DNA of 64,000 bases from Acanthosoma haemorrhoidale (GCA_930367205.1 OV884009.1:91037189-91101188), one strand, 5' to 3'; positions 34,975-46,912 are shown, numbered from the stretch's first letter. Program-made: numbers and translations. Notes: generated from the letters alone by a model not told the origin.

Positions 34975-35405
34975 AGGCAATGATCAATCAATTCGGTTCC
35001 CTCAATATCTGATGCTCTAGTTTATCTCCTGTATGTGGTAATCATTGAATAGAAGGATACTTAGGAAACAAGGAGGTGATTATTAAAGGAGGAATAGACA
35101 TTTATAATCTGATAAACCCTCTAAAATTCAACACTAGCTAGATTTTTCTAGCTTGTACTGAGACCACGCACGAGCTGCTGGACAGAGATCTGAAATAACC
35201 ATAGCTCGGAAAGCCTGAGCTTACCTGAGAGGAGGGTCTCCTAATCCAAAAAAATTAGTGCCGCTAGTCCTGGGTCACATTACCCTGACCGAGTATATAC
35301 CCTGGACTACTAGACAAAGTCGTATAACACTCTGTGCTGATGATTTTGTGAGGGATAAACACACTCTCTTGAAATCAACCTAATTTAAAAAACAAAACAA
35401 CTTTA
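34975..35405 (+). repeat. Repeat family D, copy 3
   Basis: Landmarks: CCTCAATATCTGATGCTCTAG, TGTGGTAATCATTGAATAGA, AACAAGGAGGTGA, a CTTGTACTGAGA block, then ACACTCTCTTGAAATCAACC and AACTTTATTTTG. Longer in the middle than D4. It lies just upstream of LTR C2, but D1 and D2 have no LTR beside them, so the two are probably unrelated. Confidence 0.6.
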
Positions 35406-35469
35406 TTTTGTTCCAAAAGTATTAATTATGCTTACTTTATGGGAGTAAATAAACTAAGACAAGGACCCA

Positions 35470-36081
35470 AGCTTAGAACAAGCAAGCGTCACCGCAACCC
35501 TGCGGTCTAGTTGGTCAGAATATCAGGTCGTTGGTTACGGGGGGGGGTATATATAGGGCCTTGTTTTGGCCGGTAAATCATTCTAGCTACGGCTCTCTCT
35601 CTGACTGGTACCTGCAGCTGCACTGATTGCAACTAATGTTTCAAGATTTGGCCTTCTCATTTATGAAAACCTCTACATCTCTCTTCCGAACCTATCTATG
35701 TTTTAGTCCGGTCTTGTCAGACCCCACACTCTCCTAGTGGAATTCTCTGCCTTCGTCTCGCTAAATCTAGCACCTCCAGTCTGCCTCTCTTCGGTTCACA
35801 CTCGCCATTGGGACCAGAACGGTTTTCGCCTACCCTCAGAGTGTGAATTCGTGGTCATTCCAAGACCATATAAACTACCTACAATACCAACTCTATACCT
35901 CTTCTCTTGAACATAGTGCATTGTCGGGGCGCATGCCTATCAATTATGGAATCAGATTGTACGGTCAGGTAGTACGGTAGTAAAACTCGTCATGAAGCAA
36001 TTGTCCAGGTCATAGCCTAATCAACCCTCACTTCGTCACTAGGGCTAGGGTAACTAGGCTCCCCCTCGTGACGACCCGACA
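35470..36081 (+). mobile_element. Solo LTR, family C copy 2
   Basis: Plus-strand counterpart of C1 from the TATA box to the exact CCCGACA end (36081). Shared blocks in order: TTTTGGCCGG, CTACGGCT, AATGTTTCAAGAT, TTCTCATTTATGAAAACCTC, TCTCTGCCTTCGTCTCGCT, GTGTGAATTCGTG, CTTCGTCACTAGGGCTAGGG. About 85 bp present in C1 and C3 (between CTAGCACCTCC and AGTCTGCC) are missing. The left edge is uncertain; U3 upstream of the TATA box is poorly conserved. Confidence 0.65.
35548..35556 (+). promoter_or_regulatory. TATA box of LTR C2
   Basis: TATATATAG directly after a run of G, 12 bases before the conserved TTTTGGCCGG block; the same arrangement as in C1. Confidence 0.45.
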
Positions 36082-38898
36082 GAGGTAATAATGGAGAGAT
36101 AAAAATTTTCAAAAACCAAGTATACATGATCCTCCTGAAATGAAACAAGAAGGTAACCAAATGCTACTGATTGAAATTCAGGTTTATGAAGTCGTAGAGA
36201 GGTTTCCGTAGATAGTATTTGTTCGTAAAATAGCTTGTTATTTTTTGGAAATTTAAGAATTTGAATCATTTGCGCTGGCAGCCAAGGAAACTGTATAATA
36301 AATATCATGGAATATTGCTAAGGCATACGCTCTATTAGTTTTTAATGGCTAGCTGCTTACACGATTTTCTTCCGCTTTCCAGGTTGTGTCTGCCATTTGA
36401 AAGCCAAGATTTCCTTTGACTGAGTGGAAATATATCTGTTATTAAGTTATGCCAACATTCACAACAGCCACCCTTCAATGTTCCAAAAAAAAAAGTCTCA
36501 GTAGCTGATGGATACTAATGGGTTTAATAAGATAAAATGACTCACTCTCCTTTAATTTGTTTATGTGAATTTCAAAATAGACTATTTATTTTCAGAAGTA
36601 ATGCTAAAAATACACAAACAATAATCTTCAATTAATTGTGACAGGGAAAAAGTAATAACTTGATTATTGAATCCTTTTAAAGGAATAGAATGATTATTTA
36701 ATGCTCTGGAGGCTGCCACTTTGCAGGAAATCCGTAAAATAGTATCGATTAATATACTGTATGTGAGAACACGCTGAAAATGGGTCAATTGTTAAATTTG
36801 AACGTATGCGGGCAAGAGTATAGGTGGTCAAAGAAAGGATGGAAAGAGTTGGGGCAGGATCTATGAATGGGGCTATATATTGCACATACTATCCCTGGTA
36901 TCCCACCTTGGAGTTCCGAAGCTTCCTAGTGCCCGCCTCAGGCCGAATCCACAAATTCCTGTGGTCGGGAGAGGCGATTCAGTCCTCACTGACTGGCTGA
37001 AACTGTCTTTTATTTAGCACGCTTTAAACACTTTGCCAACGCTAAGCAGTCATCGAATCTAGCCCTTTACGTCATTTCTAACTAACTATATAAAATTTCT
37101 TGTTTGTGCGATTACTACTTTGTAAAACTGGTTGAAGTTAATAGCTTCCGTTTCGTATATAATCTCAATCATTATAATAAAACAAATAACACACCTCAAA
37201 ATAAAAGCTTACAACTTTGATACATATATAATTACACAAATTGCATTATTAAAGTATAAATAAACATGTTGAAGATATAATGAGGAGAATGTGGTGTATT
37301 GCACCATTAGATTTGATATCCTATTCAATTTGATCGGAAGTGGTTTTAATTACCGAACTTATGAATTAATTCATGGACGTTGATCGCGTTTTATAGAAAC
37401 GGTAGTATTTTTCATGTTGTGTGCAACATCAAATAAGATCGTAACCAGTCAAGAAAAGACAGGAATAACATAGATATAAAAGTCAATATTTAAGGGTTTA
37501 TAGTTCATAAAACCAACGCAATCCCAAAAATATCTAGATCCCTATAAAAAAAGCATACTTTATTCTATTTTAAACTCCATCTCATTTAATTGAAAATTAC
37601 CCTTCAAGAAGAATATTGAAACTGGCTTGGAACTGATTAAGAACGAAGGCAGGTTTGCAACGTTAATTCTCATAACACCATTTCACGATACCTAAAATGT
37701 AATTCGTACTATGGCTAAACGATCTACTTTCTGGTGACAAACAAATACGACCTCGCAATCAATGAATAACTATTGAAATATTCATAATATATTTTATTAG
37801 CATTCGGATCCCTACAACCTTATCATTAATAATGCATATGATACTGATAGTAACGTCATACTAATGGGGTATAAGGCAATACGACATAGGTGTGAATGGG
37901 ACGTTGAAAGACAAAGAAAAAAAACGAAGAAACAAATTATGGAGATAAATAAATGGGGAGAAGTATGGATAGATACGAAGGGGGTGGGGAGGAAACTATT
38001 GGCATGAGAAAATGGAAGGAAGCAATCCAAGCCACTTTAGGTGGGGGGGGGGGGAGACAAAGGCGACCAATGAATTTCTGCCACTAGCTCTGTCACGGCC
38101 CCTGGCTTCTATTTCTCTTTTCTATTTTTGAAAGGGAGTCCTTTTATTGTCGTCCAACATCCAACTCATAATTCACAATAAAGGGCTTGAAACCGAACTA
38201 GGAAACAAAAGTGTATCAGAAACACTTCAGTAAAACAAACTCTGTCTGTCAATCAGTAACTATATAATCAACTGTTATTTCTTGATAGATCACTTAAAAA
38301 ATTGATTATCATACAATTAGAAGTATTTACAAAAAATATTACAAATAATGAATATGTTGTGTCAGAAAGGGGAAAAGGCGTGTTCCCACGGTGAGAATCA
38401 GTTGATTCCCTCTTTTTTATAACCCGTCGATTACAAATGTACAATTTAATCAGAATATTGATTCCAACAATACAGCTATATTTACAGAAATGCACTTCCA
38501 TTCAATGTTCAAACATCTAGGCATATAGTGTAATTGAGAGAAGTGGTAAATTCAAACCACATTTCTCGAGTATTTAATAACAAGCACGTGTTCAAATTAT
38601 GGACGTGAACAGTTTACAATGTACATGCCCACTAGTATATTCATGGTAGCTGTATACACTGCATTTAACATTTTATGAGAATTTAGTAACTCGGGCTCTA
38701 CTACGGCTTAATTTACCATCTATGGAGCTAGAGAGCGACACTAATGTCAAGTAATAGTGCTAGTGATCGTGTGGTTGTTTCCTTTCCCAACAGAGAGCAC
38801 TATGTTTGAGATATATTTCTGCAAATGAATAAGAAAAGCGTCAAGATGGCAAGTTAAACATCTTAGAATAGAAGGTTTTTTTTAGCTACTACTGCAAC
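36082..38898. other. No gene seen
   Basis: Frames at 36054-36308, 37812-38030 and 38268-38501 (all minus) show no known domain. A run of 12 G lies at 38043-38054. Confidence 0.4.
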
Positions 38899-39070
38899 TT
38901 ATTCATTAAGATTTTACTACGGATAATATTGTACTCCCCGCTAACCCACCAAACAATCTCATCTGCAAGAATCTATTAAATATAGTTACTTCAACCAAAT
39001 AACTGGTCTGTACTATTCATGTATCATTCATTTAAACCATGACTGGAATGAATGGGGGGCCCTCTCTAAA
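38899..39070 (+). repeat. Direct repeat, unit 1
   Basis: Matches 39551-39739 at high identity over its full length, from TTATTCATTAAGATTT to GGGGGGCCCTCTCTAAA. Confidence 0.93.
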
Positions 39071-39550
39071 TATTTATATTTAGGTAATAAACAACTGATT
39101 ATGAATCAAATAGTTTACGCAACTCTTCCAGTAATATTCAGACTCGAAAATGACTCTCATTAGGTAGTTGTACATTTCTTAGGCTTAGAATAAAAAAATG
39201 CATCAAATAATGAAAAAAAGATTGTGAGGTCTTCTAGGATGTTCGATTTGGCTTTTGAATTGTATAATATTTATTATACTGGAGATTTCTGGGCCTTTAT
39301 CTGATGCCCCTACCCCAACGCATATGATACTGACAATATTTTTGTCAGACCTGAGTGACGAAATACGTACATACGCGGCCTACATCAAGAATGGCACGCC
39401 AGACCCTCTAAGAACCCATTCTCGTTACCCTGCCACTGGATAACCGCATCGCCCGGACCGAAAGTTTATTTTTCGTCTACGTAGACCCTGGTAACACGCC
39501 CTCTGGATTAAGAAGCAGAATCCAGGCATTTAGATATATCACACATTATG

Positions 39551-39739
39551 TTATTCATTAAGATTTCACTGCGGATAATATTGTACTCCCCACCAAACAT
39601 TCTCATATGCAAGAATCTATCAAATATATAGTTACTTCAACCAAATAACTGGTCTGTACTATGCATGCATCATCCATTTAAACCATGACTGCAATGAATG
39701 GTTTGACTCCTACCCAAGACGTGGGGGGCCCTCTCTAAA
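39551..39739 (+). repeat. Direct repeat, unit 2
   Basis: Second unit, about 650 bases downstream of unit 1 in the same orientation. It has roughly 20 extra bases before the GGGGGGCCCTCTC end, and several short gaps. Non-coding. Confidence 0.93.
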
Positions 39740-40670
39740 CAGATTTAGAAAAGCAAGTCTAAATTTGATGATTCCTGTCCTTGCGATTTTCAATACAGCA
39801 TTGACATCACGGATAAGTATCCAGGGACAGACGAGAGGCGGCTAAGAGAGATAGGAAGGTAAGTAAATGCGGATGTGTTGGATGGAGGATAGAGAAGAAG
39901 TGGGAGAGGGATAAAGTTGGCAGATAAATCTAGAATCCACGGCAGTTGGCAGCGACTACTCGGCCAGCCCCGACCCGCAGCTGAACCCTTTCTTATCCTG
40001 CACTCATATCTACTTCAGCTCATCTCATCATTCACCTCCACCATCACCCTTACATTCATGGTATACATACTATTATTCTGCAGACGAATCCTCATGAAAT
40101 GAGTGGCTCTTTTTGCCAAGCATGAAGGGAGAGGCTCTACTTACACCCAGTACTTCGCATTTCGTCTCTCTATGCACGTTCTCTAATAGGTGTTATGAAA
40201 ATTGATTTGCACTTATAAGGTTTATTTCACAACACATTCAAATATGGTTTGGAATAAATTAAATCTGAAAGAATTACCAAACAATAAAAATCGTGTATTT
40301 AGTTAGTTCAAATTATATATCATTTTTTGGTCCGCATGTTGTTTAAAATGTTCCATTAAATTTTCCATACCACTTGGGACTTTGAAAATCATCTTTTGAA
40401 TAAAGGAAAAAACAATCAAATAACAAAGATATTGACATAAAGCAAGCATATTAAAGCCGGTTAGCAACGCATTTAATATGTGACTTCTACCGTTATTACG
40501 TATTTAATTAAAAACGGTTACGTCATCTGTTATTTATGAACACAAAATTAAAAATAAAGAACCCTTTGCTAATAAAGCATGAACGACTTAGTGCTCACAT
40601 GTGCATGGTGAAAACAGCTAGCAAAAACCAAAGCAGCCGTTCGATATGTTTCATTAACACAGTGATTGAC

Positions 40671-42409
40671 CTAATCCAATCCAAACGCCACTCGAGAACA
40701 GTGTGGCAAAGATCCCGACATCCTGCTGATCGTTGCTCATACAATCAGTACTGCAGGTTGGTAAAGCGGCGATTGGCATCCTTCCGTTCCGATTCTTTTA
40801 ATTCCTATCTCTCCTCTCTGTCTATCAGGGACAACTCCTTGTGGAATCTAACTAAGAAAATCCTAAAATATCATTCTGTTTCACACCCACTCCTTAATGA
40901 TGATGGTTCCTGGGCTGCTTCAGATAGCAAGAGGGCGGAAGGATTCGCACTGCATCTTTCCCGTACTTTCACCCCTCACCTTACTCCTCAAAACAATACT
41001 CATCGCTCAGCTGTTGAAGATTTCCTCACTTCACCTATCCCTCTCTCACTACCACCAAAAGCCGTTAACCCCTCTGAGGTCAAATATCTTCTGAAAAAAT
41101 TACCTTACCGAAAATCTCCAGGATATGATCTCCTTACTCCTCGAATCCTGCAACATCTTCCTCCTAAAGCCATAATCTTCCTAACCTATATTTATAACTG
41201 CATTATCCAAACGACGCATTTTCCTCTCCTCTTGAAACACTCCATTATAGTCCTATTCGCCAAAACTACTCATCTTACTGTCCAATTAGCCTACTCCCTA
41301 TACTCTCAAAAATATTAGAAAAACTCCTATTAAAACGCCTATTTCCAATTATTGAACCCAAAAACCTTTATCCTACTCACCAGTTTGGTTTCCGCCAACG
41401 ACATTCCACTGCTCAACAAGGCCTTCGCGTTGTCGATCACATCACCTAAGCCCTTGAATCCAAACAGTATTGCACTGCCGCTTTTCTTGATATAGCTCAA
41501 GATTTTGACAGGGTTTGGCACAGAGGTTTGCTTTACAAGCTCAGAGGATATTTACTGCAGACCCTATTCCTAATCCTACAGTCCTACCTTTCAAACCGCT
41601 TCTTCCAAGTCCGCTGTGGTTTAGAATATTCTAACTAATATCCCATAAAAGCAGGTGTTCCACAGGACAGCGTCCTGGGTCCCGTCCTCTATAATCTATA
41701 CACCACTGATTACCCTCTACTACCAATACCTTCTTGGCAACATACGCAAACGACACTGCAGTTCTGTCAACCCATTCAGACCCTGATATAGCATCCCAAC
41801 ACCTTAAAAAACACCTTGATGAGATCGAGGTGCAACCAATGGCGAATCAAGGTCAATGAAGCAAAATGCTCCCACATAAACTCTCTGCCGCAAGTCCTGT
41901 CCACTAGTCTTTTTAAACTCGATTCCTCTCCCTGTGTCTGGGACAGTACGGTATTTAGGCTTCCATCTCGTCAAAAGACTGACATGGAGCCCACACACGA
42001 GGCTGCAAAGACAAGAACTAAACAGACGCTTTGGACAACTGTACAGACTACTTCGAAGGACATTCCATCTCTCAATAGAAAATAAACTACTTATTTACGA
42101 AGTTATACTTGGCCAATCTGGATATTCGGAATAGAGCTATGGGGGACAGCAAAAAAGTCGAACATCAAGCGCATCCAATCCATTCAATCAAAAGTCCTGA
42201 GAACAATAGTAAATGCCCCTTATTACGACAGCAACAAACCCCTTCTCAATGATCTGAATATACCCTATATTCTTGAACTCATCCCTTCCAAGTTTATAAA
42301 ATTCTATAGTAACCTATCCAACCACCCTCATTCCCTAGCACAGTCATTGCACTGCACCACTCATCCCTATAAACCTCCTCGGAGATTTATAACGGCAGTG
42401 GCCTCGTGA
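40671..42409 (+). pseudogene. Jockey-like ORF2: reverse transcriptase and C-terminus (copy A6)
   Basis: ORF2 of a non-LTR retrotransposon; the RT would copy element RNA at a nicked target. The frame opening at 40536 belongs to flanking DNA for its first 45 residues; element sequence starts at LIQSKRHSRTVWQ. From about 41255 the reading moves to another frame: ISLLPILSKILEKLL, QFGFRQRHSTA, then a stop at 41448-41450. Motif A reads FLDIAQDFDRVW (41483-41518), motif B AGVPQDSVLGP (41651-41683) and, after another frameshift, motif C TYANDTAVLS (41740-41770). Family consensus would have AFD, GVPQG and ADD, so all three motifs carry substitutions. The thumb side (LTWSPHTRLQ) and C-terminus (LWGTAKKSNIKRIQ) follow, ending at TGA 42407-42409. 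The endonuclease domain is absent. Inactive. Confidence 0.93.
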
Positions 42410-42773
42410 CCTGCTATAATTAAGTGATAGTGGGAGTCCTGGCAATGGCCAGTTTCTCTAATCATGTCCTGAGCGTCTGTGGCTTTCGAGCTCTTGGTCA
42501 GCCTCCACTGACTCGTATCCAGTGACGCGGCTCACGTAGGAGCATGGGGGACTTCCCAAGACTCCGCTTCCTCCTTCGCACGCGAGGGAGGTGACAACCA
42601 TGTGGACTTGTGGGGCCTCTGGGCTGTTTGTAAATATCGTATGAATGAGCGAGTGAATGATGAATTGTAAATATGGAATCAATGATAACATTTATCTCAA
42701 TTACTTATTGCCTAATAAGGCAGATTTTAATTTAATCTTAATAAAAATTGTTGAAATTAAAAAAAAAAAAACT
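40671..42773 (+). mobile_element. LINE family A, copy A6 (2.1 kb, longest), with target duplication
   Basis: A 5'-truncated Jockey-like element starting in the stretch between endonuclease and RT and running through RT, C-terminus, 3' UTR and a 12-A tail. Ends are fixed by the perfect 11-bp repeat CAGTGATTGAC (40660-40670 and 42774-42784). The coding part is broken by frameshifts and stops; the 3' UTR (42410-42773) is close to A1 and A9, with an AATAAA near 42740. Confidence 0.95.
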
Positions 42774-42784
42774 CAGTGATTGAC

Positions 42785-43183
42785 GCACTGATCGAGTCGT
42801 TGTTAAATGTTGCCATAAGTCTTATCAAGGCCCTGCCAAGCTGCTATCAAACGATATACAATGGATCGTATAAGATAGACCAAATTAAATATATACACGG
42901 AGAATTTAATGAATCCTAGTAAAACCAGAGTGAACTGTGTGAATACAACGATTCTTTCCTTATAAGAGTGATTAAGGTAGGAAAAAGGGTTATGAAAATA
43001 TTAGGTAATGGATTTGCTAAATAAAATGACTGCCTAAAATGAGCTTTTCTAAATGTATTCTAATATTCATAACCAAAGCGTATTATTTTGAGTTACAAGC
43101 GACAACCTAAGACAAAGATCGGCCACATCGTTGCATGTACGCCTTGAACTCGGGGAGTATCTTCAATAGGACGTTACAGGGAG
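42785..43183. other. Spacer, no gene seen
   Basis: Nothing recognised. Confidence 0.4.
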
Positions 43184-43285
43184 GATGGTCTGAAAAGTTT
43201 CCAACCTAACAAAGCTTTTATTTCACTAGCTGTTATTTATTTTATTATCATCTTCATGTTGAGTTCGGAAACTTTTCAGACCATC
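43184..43285. mobile_element. Hairpin element with perfect 19-bp inverted arms (MITE-like)
   Basis: GATGGTCTGAAAAGTTTCC (43184-43202) is the exact reverse complement of 43267-43285. Pairing continues imperfectly for about ten more bases (AACCTAACA against AACTCAACA). The 64-base interior is AT-rich and non-coding. The size and form fit a miniature inverted-repeat transposon of a cut-and-paste family. No TA or other flanking duplication is evident, so the family is open. Confidence 0.65.
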
Positions 43286-43600
43286 TGTGTATTGAAAACA
43301 TTCAAGTATTGATTCTGGTATTGATGAGCATTTATTCGCAAGCAAACAAAATACAGAAATAACTTAATCAAACCCTAAATTATGACACTAATGACTACTC
43401 AACCATTGTCTCTCAAAAACCCACTGTCAATTCCCCATATATACTTCGTATATACAACGTCTCGTATTCGTTATAGACTTTGTATGGTTAAGTTAATGTG
43501 TAAACATGTACAATAAAAGTAAGACAACGTAAGTGTCTGAAAAATATTTGCATAAAGGGATAAAAGTATATAAAGATTTTTTATTTATGTGGTAGCATTA

Positions 43601-44282
43601 TTTTTTTATTTTCTTTCATGGCCCCTTTAAATTTACAGATAATTATAGATCCTCAGGTGAATCTATTTACAAATTATTTTTGTATTTCCTTGCATCGTTG
43701 CATGTTGCATCGCTACATTATACACAGGTTATGTTATTTTATAAAAATTATATAATGAATAAACAAGTATAATGATACACATTATACGTGACTGGACTAA
43801 ACTGACTAATAAAGATGACGGGGCTCACCTGTTTGATCAACATTAAAACTAACTTATATACTAATTTTTAACCTAACTTCCCCCCCGACAGTCTGTTGCC
43901 ATTGATGCGGGAGGGGAGGTAGGGCCATAGTGTTAAACACTGGGTTGGTTAGGTGCTGCAACGAGTCTAAAACTTGATGTGTCTCCGGCGGATGAACTCA
44001 TCCACCGACGGCATACCAAGAAACGGGTGCAGGTCAGCGTTCTTTAATCTCTCGAGAGAGGTATGTCGGACCACTTTTCGCATGATCCCATTCTGGAAAT
44101 TTTGGAGACATTTGACTGTATTGTCAGTCAAGTGGCTAAATAGCGGGGCACCGTACAGCAGAGCTAGCCGGAGGACACATTTATAGATCGTCAGTTTGAG
44201 TTTGACAGGTTGGGTGAAGTTAGCAAGTGCGATAGCCGGTAAGACTTGTGTCCTACTTTTTCTATATTATTCCTGAAATGAA
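43601..44282 (-). mobile_element. LINE family B, copy B3, with target duplication
   Basis: Minus-strand copy with T run (43601-43607), full 3' UTR and ORF2 end, flanked by the 9-bp repeat GTAGCATTA (43592-43600 and 44283-44291). Its intact 3' UTR end (CCTGAGGATCTATAATT read on the minus strand) is the empty-site reference for the nested insertion in B2. Confidence 0.9.
43890..44250 (-). pseudogene. Family B ORF2 C-terminus (copy B3)
   Basis: The minus strand encodes, in pieces, the same SPAxLYGAPLF / MRKVVRHTSL / LHPxLGMPSVDEFIRRRHIK region as B2, with a frameshift near the IKF block. The upstream RT is absent. Confidence 0.82.
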
Positions 44283-44291
44283 GTAGCATTA

Positions 44292-45689
44292 GTTTAAAAC
44301 AGATAGTTTTTAGTACAGGTATATAGTTTGTATTAACAGGTATAAATACAATGTATGACTGAAGATAATTTTTTATTTTAGGAAATGAAATGTGTTTTCT
44401 ATTATGTTCTCATATTAGAGTTCTTTTTGGTCGTAAAGAGTTTGTTTTAATATTGAATAGATTTTTGTATTCTCTGTAAATGCATATTTTCTTCTATTTA
44501 ATTCAATATTGCGCCGGAAGCAGCTTGAAACTATCATTTGAGTACTTATTTAACTGAGAAATTGGGCAATAAATTGATAATAATAATTTATAATATTATA
44601 TTATATAATATAGCACTTGACAATTTTTGTGACAAGCATGGGCTTTATTGTACCATCGTATTCTGTAAACTCATTGATTGTAATGTAAGAACAACTGTTA
44701 TTTTAGTTCAGCTTTCCGTTCCCTGATGACATTAAGGATTGATACGGCATCTATAATACATATTTTTTTTTTGTGTGTATAAGAAGATGTAGCTCTAACA
44801 AGTAAAGAACGCGTCCCCATAGAAATTATTACCGAATGAAAAAGTTTTGTTTACCAATTGAAGGTTGGCTAAACCATAGTTTTAACTAACTATCAAACTC
44901 GCAATTACCGTTAAAGACTTTCGTAGACTTTCAATGCTACATTGATTCCTGCAAGATCCCGAATGTTCAAAAGCACAATGAATCACACCATTCACGGGAA
45001 AATGTATGCAATCAATAATATATTTATGGTAGGCTGGCCGAATGTACTTAATCCCCAAACAGATGATCCCCAAAGCGGGCAAAGGCTATCCCCTACTGGC
45101 CATTACGGAGGCATACTCCACCTCCGATTAAATTTAACTACTCAGCTAAGTATTCTCAGGGGTGCTTTCCCTGTGTCTGATTGTAATTCAACAGCGAAAT
45201 TAAGTCTTTCCCTCCTAAATAATTGTAATTATAAAGTGCCCATTAAGAATTTGGATTGGATTTATTTCTAAGTATAAAGAGGGGGTCTTTCATTTTAAAA
45301 TAGAAACGGAACAACTCCGTCTGAGTTCTATCGTATTACTCAAATAATAAAAATTGATACAATCTTACAAAAATATTATCAAAATTAAAATTTAAGCGGT
45401 ATGTTTTGAATATTTTGCAATTGCGGGAGAAAAACATGTGTGCGAAGAAATATACCATTTTGTAGTTCTATGATTTTTATTTCATGTCAATCTTCACCAC
45501 ATCCAGTTGATTACGTCAGGTTAAGGTTAAACAAAACTGGTAGTATTTAAACGCGTTCGACTTTTATATATTTATGAATGGTGGGGTGTGGCGAATATCA
45601 GAGGTACGACAAGGCTTAGCATGATTTTTTTAACTTGTTGGTTTTTCCTCCTTACCTCATCGACCAAAACTCGTTTTGACCCGTTACCC
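44292..45689. other. No certain gene
   Basis: A 109-codon frame at 44942-45271 (plus) with no known domain; probably chance. Confidence 0.35.
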
Positions 45690-46020
45690 GTGAGCCATGA
45701 CCTCGTTTTCCATTTTTATTCTGAATCCAATCCAAATCTTCTGCGTTAGCATGAGTACGTATTTACAGTGTCTATACATTTCAGTGCTATAGAATGCTTT
45801 ATTTTCCTGCAGAACTTGAATGCGTCATCCAAAACAACGACAAATATTCGAGGGCTCAAAATATCACCTTGCTGAACTCCTTTAAATGTCAAACCCCTGC
45901 TATACCAACTTAGCAGTCCTTATATAATTTGGACTGCACAGACTTTTGAATTCACCTGCTTGGATACTCCTCATTTCTCAGTGAATTTGCACTCTTTACC
46001 GTACCCAAAGGCCTTTTGAG
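45690..46020 (-). pseudogene. Reverse transcriptase fragment of another non-LTR lineage
   Basis: On the minus strand RGLTFKGVQQGDILSPRIF is read at about 45892-45836, with RT motif B GVQQGD at 45880-45863. It continues VVVLDDAFKF. After a frameshift, HANAEDLDWI (45755-45727) sits where the catalytic A-Y-A-D-D-x-D stretch of this RT type belongs, with the first catalytic residue read as E. The G(V/T)xQGDxLSPxLF form differs from the GVPQG of families A and B. Upstream, stops interrupt a region resembling the RT segment before motif B. Confidence 0.65.
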
Positions 46021-46094
46021 ATACCAGACCCCAGAGTTAATATGATAAATGAACTGATTCGAACTAAATCCTCGCTTGCTTAGTAATTAGCAAT

Positions 46095-46393
46095 ATAAAA
46101 TTAAACGATGCAACAATAACAGTGAGACATTATAAAATTAATTAGCTTACCTTATTGCCAAATGCTCTAGCTTATTTTACTACCTGTGGTAATCATTGGA
46201 TAGAAGGATGTCAAGAGAGCAAGGAGGTGAGTAGTAACGGGTTAGACGCTTCTAATGCTTCTGTTAAACGATTATGAAACAAAAACCTAAATCTAAATTG
46301 TACTGAGAGTACAGAATGAGTCGTTTTTTCGAATATCTCTTCCTTTGTTTGGCCTATTTTATGCCAACATAAATTCCCCAACATAATAAAAAT
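46095..46393 (+). repeat. Repeat family D, copy 4 (cut by LINE A7a)
   Basis: Landmarks: ATTAGCTTACCTTATTG, ATGCTCTAGCTTATTTTACT, ACCTGTGGTAATCATTGGATAGA, GCAAGGAGGTGAGTA, TTGTACTGAGAG. The right end is not reached because LINE A7a starts at 46394. Confidence 0.62.
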
Positions 46394-46568
46394 TGCGAGC
46401 GAGGTGACAACTATGTGGATTTGGGAGTTCTCTGGACTGTTTGTAAATGTTGTATGAATGAGAGAGTGAATAAAAATATGCTATAAACGAGAACATTTAT
46501 CACAATTACTTATTGCCTAATACGGCAGATTGTAATTTTAGCACAATAAAGAATAATAATATTTCAAT
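46394..46568 (+). mobile_element. LINE family A, copy A7a (3' end only), with target duplication
   Basis: The last ~170 bases of the A 3' UTR, with AATAAAG near 46546, flanked by the 11-bp repeat ATAATAAAAAT (46383-46393 and 46569-46579). The repeat is low-complexity, so the duplication is likely but not certain. Confidence 0.88.
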
Positions 46569-46579
46569 ATAATAAAAAT

Positions 46580-46912
46580 GGAGATCCTGTGGGAGTCCTG
46601 AGAACGGCCAGTTTTTCCAATCATGTCCTGAGCGTCTGTGGCTCTCGTGCTCTTGGTCAGCCTCTACTGGCTCGTATCCGGTGACGCAGTTGACGGAGGA
46701 GCGTGGGGACTTACCAAGACTCCATTTTCTCTTTCGCATGCAAGGGAGGTGACAACCATGTGAATTTGGGAGGTCTCTGGGCTGTTTGCAAAGACTGTAT
46801 GAATGAGTGGGTGAATGAAGAATTGTAGGATTGAAGAGAACATTTAACACAATTACTTATTGCCGAATAAGGCAGATTGTAATTTTAGCACAGTAAAGAT
46901 TTTGGTTTAAAT
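46580..46912 (+). mobile_element. LINE family A, copy A7b (3' UTR)
   Basis: A second plus-strand copy that starts right after A7a: GGGAGTCCTGAGAACGGCC, then the full 3' UTR to an AGTAAAG (changed poly(A) signal) near 46892. A head-to-tail pair with A7a. Confidence 0.92.

Noticed and set aside
40536..40670. ATG start of a 260-codon frame into LINE A6
   Set aside because: The target duplication at 40660-40670 shows the first 45 codons are flanking DNA.
44942..45271. 109-codon frame
   Set aside because: No domain, no repeat relationship and no splice context.
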